Assembly: GCA_034173665.1 (NCBI GenBank)
Contig: JAXFDG010000203.1
Span: 1 to 6,554, forward strand
Length of the DNA stretch: 6,554 nucleotides
Reading direction: 5' to 3'
From: Arcanobacterium_A sp034173665
Lineage (GTDB): Bacteria; Actinomycetota; Actinomycetes; Actinomycetales; Actinomycetaceae
Shown: in pieces, positions 1 to 4,338 of the stretch
Numbering within the stretch: position 1 is the first letter of the stretch
Layout: each line of letters opens with the position of its first letter
Notes under the pieces: generated by a model
Databases searched by the model: none
The model's input: the letters and a program-made list of their open reading frames with translations, nothing else
What the model was told of the DNA's origin: nothing
Position numbers and translations under genes: made by a program

Positions 1-486
1 AATTCCTTGATAGAAGGTCACTAAATTTTGAATTTTTGCGTGAGCAATAGAATCCGCAGTTAATTCTCGCAACTCAGTTGCTTCTTGCGGATCTTCACTC
101 ATATCTGGCAACAATCTGGCAAGAGCATCATCAAAAAATTCTTCATGCACCTCTGGAGCAATCAAATCCGCGAATGAGTTTTCTTCCTCTCCATTCGCCA
201 CTTCTTCTTCAATTTGCTCGAAAAGATTGCTCATTTCCTGTTCTAAGCTGCGGAATAAGTCATCTGCATCTGCTTCAGTTGCCGAAATTTCAGTTTCTTC
301 TTGGGCTCTAGACTCTTCCTGTGTTCTATATTCTTCCTGTGCCCTAGCTCGAATCTGCAACTCTTGGTCCAGGTCTGAACCAAGGATAAAAATTAAATCC
401 CGAGCAAGTCCGCCAAGCAATTCACGCTCATCGTCACCAGCACGAGCAAGATAGCCATCTCGCACAATTTGAAACCCCATCATCAT
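1..486 (-). CDS. DUF2017 family protein, C-terminus cut by window edge
   Basis: This is an open frame of 162 codons running off the left edge. The reading starts MMMGFQIVRDGYLA, and the family-typical block DALARLLPDMSEDPQEATEL lies at residues 120-139. That block and the position directly after clpS identify the actinobacterial DUF2017 family, which has no established function; its constant pairing with clpS suggests a link to Clp proteolysis, which is inference. Residues 44-105 are very acidic and Glu/Gln-rich, probably coiled or disordered, and include three hexapeptide repeats. The start is one of three consecutive ATG codons (486, 483, 480). A GGGAGAAG ribosome-binding site at 493-500 sits 6 nt before the first, so the exact choice is uncertain by two residues. 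The gap to the clpS stop is only 18 bp, and the binding site lies inside it, so the two genes are probably cotranscribed and translationally close. The 3' end is not in the window. Confidence 0.85.
   Translation of the reverse strand, partial: MMMGFQIVRDGYLARAGDDERELLGGLARDLIFILGSDLDQELQIRARAQEEYRTQEESRAQEETEISATEADADDLFRSLEQEMSNLFEQIEEEVANGEEENSFADLIAPEVHEEFFDDALARLLPDMSEDPQEATELRELTADSIAHAKIQNLVTFYQGI
292..345 (-). repeat. Three 18-bp in-frame tandem repeats inside the DUF2017 gene
   Basis: Read on the minus strand, three consecutive 18-nt units encode RAQEEY, RTQEES and RAQEET (residues 48-65 of the DUF2017 protein). The nucleotide units share most positions, including CA-GAAGA in the middle. 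This fits local duplication inside the acidic linker, and such repeats can change copy number without shifting the frame. Confidence 0.75.
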
Positions 487-504
487 TTGGATCTTCTCCC
501 AAAC

Positions 505-801
505 TCAGAGCTCAGCTTCAGGTTCAATAGTGGCCCAGAGCCCATAAGTATGCATTGACTGCGCATCACGTTCCATCTGTTCACGATTACCTGAAGCAAC
601 CACTGCCCGGCCTTTATGATGCACTTGTAGCATCTTCTTGCGAGCAACTTCGGGGCTCATCGCAAAGTAAGACTCAAAAATCCATTGCACATAACTCATT
701 AAATTAATTGGATCGTTATGAACAATCGTTTTCCAAGTTGGCGCGAGAGCATTTTGCAGGCTGAGATTTGCAGAAGTTTCAAGATTCGATTGTTCGCTCA
801 T
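505..801 (-). CDS. clpS: ATP-dependent Clp protease adaptor ClpS
   Basis: The 98-residue protein is a full-length ClpS. In this family the adaptor binds destabilising N-terminal residues of substrates and delivers them to the Clp ATPase (ClpC in actinobacteria, ClpA in enterobacteria) in the cytoplasm. The core is clear: WKTIVHNDPINLMSYV at 23-38 contains the N-D-P turn and the Met of the N-degron pocket region. MLQVHHKGRAVV at 57-68 carries the conserved VH, and REQMERDA at 73-80 and GLWATIE at 87-93 close the fold. Residues 1-20 form the usual flexible N-terminal extension. The start is ATG at 801 with an AGGAGGA site 4 nt upstream. The DUF2017 gene follows after 18 bp. Regulation may involve the inverted repeat adjoining a candidate -10 box at 855-879. 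Nothing in the sequence looks truncated or odd. Confidence 0.96.
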   Translation of the reverse strand: MSEQSNLETSANLSLQNALAPTWKTIVHNDPINLMSYVQWIFESYFAMSPEVARKKMLQVHHKGRAVVASGNREQMERDAQSMHTYGLWATIEPEAEL

Positions 802-805
802 CTTA

Positions 806-812
806 TCCTCCT
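806..812 (-). promoter_or_regulatory. Strong ribosome-binding site of clpS
   Basis: AGGAGGA on the minus strand, 4 nt before the ATG at 801, is the best Shine-Dalgarno match in the window and fixes the clpS start. Confidence 0.8.
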
Positions 813-854
813 GAAATCATGAACCGATCGATATTCAAACACTAGCGTGATGCT

Positions 855-879
855 ATATTACAGCGAGTTAAAACTCGCT
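855..879 (-). promoter_or_regulatory. Candidate clpS promoter with overlapping 8-bp palindrome
   Basis: On the minus strand TAATAT (855-860) is a plausible -10 box about 54 nt before the clpS ATG. One base upstream lies an inverted repeat at 862-879, with arms AGCGAGTT and AACTCGCT separated by 2 bp. It would fill the -10/-35 spacer, where a repressor or activator could act. No good -35 box is visible, which fits an activated promoter but equally a wrong call. The palindrome resembles neither CIRCE nor the ClgR motif as I know them, so no regulator can be named. Confidence 0.4.
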
Positions 880-886
880 TTAAAAT

Positions 887-934
887 CTGTTTTTAAACAG
901 AGAAGCAGCTCCGGAAAACACCGAGGCTGCTTCT
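887..934 (-). terminator. Two adjacent hairpins after the lipoprotein gene, probable terminator
   Basis: The larger hairpin spans 901-934: a 9-bp stem AGAAGCAGC/GCTGCTTCT, two mismatches, then CGG/CCG around a 6-nt loop. The smaller one (887-900, arms CTGTTT/AAACAG) follows directly in the minus direction and is trailed by ATTTTAAA. The lipoprotein stop is 72 bp upstream in that direction. The U-tracts are short, so termination may be partial and clpS could receive some read-through. On the plus strand the larger stem has a T-rich tail (TTTGCTTCTTT), but no plus gene ends here. Confidence 0.5.
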
Positions 935-1006
935 TTGCTTCTTTAGTCTATTAGTTTAACCACGAAGGTCAAAAGATTCCTCCCACAAACTCTCTCAACT
1001 TCTCCA

Positions 1007-1516
1007 CTAATCGACAACTTTAGATACATCTGTAGCAGCCCAAAATTGACCCATGTCTTGACAATTCTGAGCCTTATTTGCAACTTCAGCCGGAAATCCT
1101 CCCGGACCTCCGCCTACAGTAATTTTTGTGCCTTGTGAAATAATCTCCCCACTATCAGTTACTACGCTACCGTTTTCCCCCAAGGTAAACCCTTTCGGCA
1201 AAGTTAACCCAATAATAACGCCCTCATTGTTCTCGAACGCCAAACAATTTTCCTCACTTAAGGACAACTTTCCCGATTCCATCGCATCCATTCCCCCAAG
1301 ATAATTGCGAACAATCGCTACCACGCCATCTTTTTCAGTAATCGTGTACCGCTCCCCTGGTGCAAGTCCGTCGTATGCCATACTGCTAGAAGAATCCCCT
1401 TTGGGAACCTCAGCATCCGGAGAAATAGCAGGTGTGCAAGCACTTAAAACCGTAAGCGTAGAAATTCCCAGAGCGCAGGCGCTGGCCATGCTGAATATTT
1501 TCATGCGTCGTTGCAT
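1007..1516 (-). CDS. Predicted small lipoprotein of unknown function
   Basis: The 169-residue protein starts MQRRMKIFSMASACALGI, a basic n-region and hydrophobic core ending in the lipobox LSAC. Cys27 would be lipidated and anchor the protein outside the cytoplasmic membrane. A Ser/Asp-rich linker (about 28-47) leads to a domain of roughly 120 residues with many glycines and short beta-like stretches, such as EGVIIGLTLPKGFTL and GTKITVGGGPGG. The domain holds two more cysteines (Cys91, Cys152) that could form a disulfide. The alternating pattern suggests an all-beta fold, but I do not recognise the family. The chosen ATG at 1516 has GGGGA 5 nt upstream. An ATG at 1528 and a TTG at 1558 are in frame but have poorer sites and lengthen the signal peptide unnecessarily. 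The gene is divergent from pncB and seems monocistronic. Confidence 0.75.
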   Translation of the reverse strand: MQRRMKIFSMASACALGISTLTVLSACTPAISPDAEVPKGDSSSSMAYDGLAPGERYTITEKDGVVAIVRNYLGGMDAMESGKLSLSEENCLAFENNEGVIIGLTLPKGFTLGENGSVVTDSGEIISQGTKITVGGGPGGFPAEVANKAQNCQDMGQFWAATDVSKVVD

Positions 1517-1666
1517 AATAGTCCCCATTCTCGAACGCCATTGATTCACAAGTTCCAATCAAGAACTTAAAAGCAGTTTATCGAAAAAATAGACATTCAA
1601 TAGATAAATAGACTTATTTCTAATTTATTATCAAATAACAATTTCGACCACGAATATCATTCTTTC

Positions 1667-1695
1667 TTAGCAACCAAAACCACGAAACCTAAAAT
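1667..1695 (+). promoter_or_regulatory. Candidate pncB promoter
   Basis: TTAGCA (1667-1672) and TAAAAT (1690-1695) are separated by 17 bp and match the consensus boxes at 4/6 and 5/6. Transcription would start near 1703, leaving a leader of about 57 nt. The rest of the 243-bp divergent gap (1517-1759) is very AT-rich, especially 1580-1640. It must also hold the lipoprotein promoter on the minus strand, which I cannot place with confidence. Confidence 0.4.
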
Positions 1696-1759
1696 TATCC
1701 ACCAATCTCACAAAGGCAATATCTCGCTGTTCGTTAAATATCAGACTAACGTAGGAACC

Positions 1760-3127
1760 ATGACAAATGAGTTTCGCGCAACTACTGCATTACTAACAGA
1801 CATGTACGAGCTGACGATGATTGAGTCAGCATTAAAAGCAGGCACAGCAAATCGAAAATCAGTGTTTGAACTTTTTGCTCGTCGCCTTCCCGGACATCGC
1901 CGATACGGCGTTGTTGCCGGTATTTCACGAGCTCTTGAAGCAGTTCGCGATTTCCGATTCACTGCGGCCGAAATTGAATACCTTCGAGAAGCTGGCGTAG
2001 TTGGCGAAGAAACTCTGCAATGGCTCGCAAATTACAAATTCACTGGCGATATTTGGGGATACCCAGAAGGAGAAATCTATTTCCCACACTCCCCAATTCT
2101 CACAGTAACGGGAACTTTTGCAGAAGCCGTAATTCTTGAAACTGTGCTTCTATCTATTTTGAATTACGATTCGGCTGTGGCAAGTGCCGCTTCCCGAATG
2201 ACGATTGCCGCTCATGATCGCCCATGTTTAGAGATGGGTGCGCGCCGCACAAACGAATACTCGGCTGTTGCAGCTGCACGCGCAGCCGTGATTGGTGGGT
2301 TCGTAGGAAGTTCAAACCTTGAAGCCTGCCGCCGATACGGGATTCGCCCAATTGGCACTGCCGCCCACTCTTTCACCCTTCTACACGATTCAGAGTCAGA
2401 GGCTTTTAATGCACAGATTGCTTCAATGGGCACAGCAACCACCCTCCTGGTGGACACTTACGATATCCCGCAAGGCGTAGCAAATGCCGTAGCCGCAGCT
2501 CGTGCTGCTGGTGGGGAACTTGGAGCTGTTCGCCTTGACTCTGGCGACTTAGTCGCACAAGCTTTCCAAGTGCGGGCACAACTAGATGAACTTGGCGCAA
2601 AGAGCACTAAGATTACAGTTACTTCCGATTTAGATGAATATGCAATTGCCGCATTAAATGCCGCGCCAGTAGACGCATACGGCGTCGGGACAAAAGTTGT
2701 TACTGGATCAGGACAACCGAATGCGCAAATGGTGTACAAGCTTGTTTCCCGCGAAGGAGCAGACGGCGTAATGCGCGAAGTTGCAAAGAAATCTGCTTCT
2801 AAGGCTTCAGTAGGGGGCTTGAAAGTTGCTGGAAGAAAACACGACGAAACTGGCCGCGCAACAGCTGAAGTTGTGGTTTCTGCTGAAACTCGCGAAGCTG
2901 GCTTAACTCATCTCGAAACACTGGGAGCAAGACCACTACAAGTCCAACTTGTCGCAAATGGTGTTATTGATGAAAGCTATCTTGAAACCGGAGCCCTTGC
3001 TCGCGCCGCACAACAACATCGGAATTCTCGTGCGGCCCTCCCCTACGCTGCATGGCGTCTATCTGAAGGGGAACCAGGAATCCCGACTGAAATGATTGAT
3101 ATTTTTGCTGGTGACGAAGAAAAATAA
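1760..3127 (+). CDS. pncB: Nicotinate phosphoribosyltransferase (NAD salvage)
   Basis: The 455-residue enzyme converts nicotinate and PRPP, with ATP hydrolysis, to nicotinate mononucleotide in the Preiss-Handler salvage route to NAD. Family hallmarks occur in order: LLTDMYELTM at 11-20 (substrate-binding N-terminal motif), FELFARRLPGHRRYGVVAG at 36-54, and GTAAHSF at 199-205, whose His203 corresponds to the catalytic phospho-histidine. LVDTYD follows at 230-235, RLDSGDL at 258-264 (PRPP region) and GVGTKVVT at 308-315. Length is normal for actinobacterial members. The ATG at 1760 has a short TAGGA site 4 nt upstream, and no better start is seen. It is transcribed away from the lipoprotein gene and clpS, close to the arrangement in mycobacteria where pncB lies beside clpS; the lipoprotein gene is the extra gene between them here. 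A weak inverted repeat, CGTTA/TAACG at 1732-1751, lies just before the ribosome-binding site. The gene ends at a long hairpin. Confidence 0.96.
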   Translation: MTNEFRATTALLTDMYELTMIESALKAGTANRKSVFELFARRLPGHRRYGVVAGISRALEAVRDFRFTAAEIEYLREAGVVGEETLQWLANYKFTGDIWGYPEGEIYFPHSPILTVTGTFAEAVILETVLLSILNYDSAVASAASRMTIAAHDRPCLEMGARRTNEYSAVAAARAAVIGGFVGSSNLEACRRYGIRPIGTAAHSFTLLHDSESEAFNAQIASMGTATTLLVDTYDIPQGVANAVAAARAAGGELGAVRLDSGDLVAQAFQVRAQLDELGAKSTKITVTSDLDEYAIAALNAAPVDAYGVGTKVVTGSGQPNAQMVYKLVSREGADGVMREVAKKSASKASVGGLKVAGRKHDETGRATAEVVVSAETREAGLTHLETLGARPLQVQLVANGVIDESYLETGALARAAQQHRNSRAALPYAAWRLSEGEPGIPTEMIDIFAGDEEK

Positions 3128-3148
3128 AATCTCCCAGTAAAAGATACT

Positions 3149-3227
3149 GATCGAGCTTTCATTTGGCAAAAAACGAGTCTTAGTATTCACTCAAGATTCT
3201 GCCAAATGAAGGCTCATCTTTTCTCTT
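3149..3227 (+). terminator. Long nested hairpin terminator of pncB
   Basis: Arms at 3153-3168 and 3200-3215 pair over 16 bp with a single G-U wobble (GAGCTTTCATTTGGCA against its partner). Three further pairs (GAT/ATC) continue after a one-base bulge. The 31-nt interior holds a second stem, GAGTCTT/AAGATTC at 3175-3199. TTTTCTCTT follows on the plus strand. The stem begins about 22 bp after the pncB stop, as expected for intrinsic termination, though it is much longer than usual. A small 5-bp hairpin, CAGTA/TACTG at 3135-3149, precedes it. Read on the minus strand that one is followed by a T-rich stretch, so it might end the DUF3039 transcript. Confidence 0.7.
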
Positions 3228-3233
3228 AAAGCT

Positions 3234-3325
3234 CAAGTAATTCTCAGGTTTAAAATCAAGTAATTCTCCACCTTTAAACCAAACAATTCTCGGCTCTGCA
3301 CTCCAATAGTTCTCGCCCTTGAACC
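3234..3325. repeat. Degenerate tandem array, four units of exactly 23 bp
   Basis: The core TTCTC starts at 3241, 3264, 3287 and 3310, an exact 23-bp step three times. The cores read CAAGTAATTCTC, CAAGTAATTCTC, CAAACAATTCTC and CAATAGTTCTC. The remaining half of each unit is much less conserved, often CC or GG followed by TTTAAA-like sequence. A fifth, shorter-spaced core (TTCTC at 3221) overlaps the pncB terminator tail. Units 1 and 2 also contain GGTTTAAA (3248-3255) and its exact inverse TTTAAACC (3273-3280). On the minus strand the core reads GAGAATTACTTG. The array lies in the gap between the convergent pncB and DUF3039 genes and codes for nothing I can support. Possible explanations are the repeated end of a decayed insertion sequence or an array of protein-binding sites. 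Confidence 0.75.
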
Positions 3326-3328
3326 GTA

Positions 3329-3341
3329 GTCAAATTTTGAC
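3329..3341. repeat. 13-bp perfect palindrome beside the 23-bp array
   Basis: GTCAAATTTTGAC has 6-bp arms GTCAAA/TTTGAC around a single T. It lies 3 bp after the last 23-bp unit and 17 bp from the DUF3039 stop. It could belong to the same element or be a site of its own; the stem has no loop suited to a terminator. Confidence 0.5.
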
Positions 3342-3357
3342 GTGACTTAAATCAGGT

Positions 3358-3654
3358 TTAGGCAGGCGGATTAGAACCAAATGGCCATTGACCACTGCCA
3401 CCTGCATTCATGTTCTGGTAAATCTCTTTACAGGTTGGGCAAATCGGAAAACGATCCGGGTTACGCATTGGAGTCCAAACTTTTCCACACAAGGCTACTA
3501 CCGGGCCGCCTTCAACAGCAGAGCGAGTAATCTTATCTTTGCGCACATAATGTGCATAACGCTCATTATCCCCCGGAGCAATCTGCTCTTCAGTTTTCTC
3601 CAATAAATCTAGCGAACCGCCTCCTGAAGTCGATTCTTCGTTTTCAAAAGACAT
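3358..3654 (-). CDS. DUF3039 family protein, possible zinc-binding
   Basis: The 98-residue protein matches the actinobacterial DUF3039 family. Its core ERYAHYVRKDKI at 31-42, VALCGKVWTP at 53-62 and FPICPTCKEIY at 69-79 is the conserved part, with disordered ends. His35, Cys56, Cys72 and Cys75 could form one zinc site of zinc-ribbon type. This is inference from spacing (CPTC is a C-x2-C knuckle), as the family's function is not established. The ATG at 3654 has GAGGGA 6 nt upstream. A longer reading from TTG at 3678 would swallow that ribosome-binding site and add only MRRREGKK, so it is rejected. The gene follows HU on the same strand but is separated from it by a strong terminator and appears to have its own promoter. 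Confidence 0.88.
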   Translation of the reverse strand: MSFENEESTSGGGSLDLLEKTEEQIAPGDNERYAHYVRKDKITRSAVEGGPVVALCGKVWTPMRNPDRFPICPTCKEIYQNMNAGGSGQWPFGSNPPA

Positions 3655-3693
3655 CTTCTTTCCCTCTCGTCTCCGCAAAATCTATAGCTATCA

Positions 3694-3723
3694 AATCTAG
3701 AACCACTAAATATATAGTCTCAA
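3694..3723 (-). promoter_or_regulatory. Candidate promoter of the DUF3039 gene
   Basis: On the minus strand TTGAGA (3718-3723, 5/6) and TAGATT (3694-3699, 4/6) are 18 bp apart, directly after the HU terminator and 40 nt before the ATG. TATAGA at 3681-3686 is another -10 option without a well-placed -35 box. Confidence 0.4.
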
Positions 3724-3733
3724 CAACTAATAA

Positions 3734-3762
3734 AATACCCCAAGTCAAAGACTCGGGGTATT
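3734..3762 (-). terminator. Rho-independent terminator of the HU gene
   Basis: A 13-bp stem (3734-3746 with 3750-3762, one G-U pair) encloses a 3-nt loop. On the minus strand it ends GGGGTATT followed by TTATTAG. It lies 65 bp after the HU stop and cleanly separates HU from DUF3039. Confidence 0.85.
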
Positions 3763-3776
3763 TCAAGATTATTGCT

Positions 3777-3811
3777 GAGTTTCATTCCTTAAATAGTTGG
3801 AATGAAATCTC
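3777..3811 (-). other. Additional stem-loop in the HU 3' UTR
   Basis: TTTCATTCC/GGAATGAAA (9 bp) with a 10-nt loop is extended by GAG/CTC after a bulged base. It begins 16 bp past the HU stop and has no U-tract, so it is more likely an mRNA-stabilising or processing element than a terminator. Confidence 0.5.
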
Positions 3812-3827
3812 ATCTCTGCAAGCTGAA

Positions 3828-4112
3828 TTACTTCTTGCCTACAGCCTTCTTTAGGGTGGTGCCAGCAGCAATCTTTACGCCGTAGCCAGCTGGAATCTGG
3901 ATTTCTTCGCCGGTACGTGGGTTACGACCCTTCTTAGCTGCACGCTCAGTACGCTCTACGGAGAGAAGACCGGTAATCTTTACAGCTTCGCCCTTTGCGA
4001 GGGATTCTACGAGTACTTCCTGAAGTGCTGCAATTGCCTTGTCAGCGTCGGTCTTGGTGAGGCCGGACTTTTCAGCAATCTTAGCAATGAGATCAGTCTT
4101 GTTGAGGGACAT
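3828..4112 (-). CDS. hup: HU family nucleoid DNA-binding protein
   Basis: The 94-residue protein is a standard-length HU, a dimeric histone-like protein that bends and compacts DNA. The helical N-terminal half MSLNKTDLIAKIAEKSGLTK is followed by the beta arm. The family signature GRNPRTGEEIQIPA spans 62-75, with the DNA-intercalating proline at position 65, and the protein ends GTTLKKAVGKK. Unlike the mycobacterial and Streptomyces HupB/HupS proteins, it has no Lys/Ala-rich C-terminal tail. The ATG at 4112 has AGAGG 6 nt upstream. The upstream ATG at 4139 has no ribosome-binding site and would add nine residues not found in the family. Two hairpins follow the gene, and it appears monocistronic, as expected for a highly expressed gene. 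Confidence 0.96.
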   Translation of the reverse strand: MSLNKTDLIAKIAEKSGLTKTDADKAIAALQEVLVESLAKGEAVKITGLLSVERTERAAKKGRNPRTGEEIQIPAGYGVKIAAGTTLKKAVGKK

Positions 4113-4139
4113 TATTTTCCTCTCGAAAGTTATGGACAT

Positions 4140-4168
4140 ATATTAGGACTCGAGTGAGTCACTATCTA
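4140..4168 (-). promoter_or_regulatory. Candidate HU promoter with overlapping inverted repeats
   Basis: On the minus strand TAGATA (4163-4168) and TAATAT (4140-4145) are 17 bp apart, each 4/6 to consensus, about 27 nt before the HU start. The spacer contains GACTC/GAGTC arms (4147-4160), and CTAGA/TCTAG arms (4166-4177) overlap the -35 box. The whole gap 4113-4338 (226 bp) is AT-rich, contains five CTAG tetranucleotides, and shows no clear terminator for the transporter gene upstream. Confidence 0.3.
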
Positions 4169-4338
4169 GAAATCTAGCGTAAATTCTAGGGTTTTAACTA
4201 ATCTGACCTGCGTGTTGCTAGATATCACACTTATTAAATCGGACATCCTCCACACTAGCACCAAAAATAAACAGAATTTACAAGTGAAAATTTAGAAAAA
4301 TAGCCCCACAAAAGTTCTTAAAACAACAAATCTGATTC

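Noticed and set aside
78..454. Plus-strand open frames over the left end
   Set aside because: They are antisense shadows of the DUF2017 gene with low-complexity Ser/Leu-rich translations.
2154..2739. Several minus-strand open frames inside pncB
   Set aside because: They are shadows of a well-supported enzyme gene, without ribosome-binding sites or recognisable domains.
3234..3325. CRISPR array
   Set aside because: The period is only 23 bp, the units are degenerate and contiguous without separate spacers, and no cas gene is present.
3388..3854. Plus-strand open frames across DUF3039 and the HU 3' UTR
   Set aside because: They run antisense through a recognised gene, a terminator and a stem-loop, and have no family features.
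4113..4139. Upstream ATG start for HU giving 103 residues
   Set aside because: It has no ribosome-binding site and adds nine residues absent from the family; ATG at 4112 has a good site.
4166..4246. 26-codon minus-strand ORF upstream of HU (starts MSDLISVISS)
   Set aside because: GGAGG directly touches the ATG, too close for normal initiation. The frame overlaps the candidate HU promoter elements and resembles nothing known.
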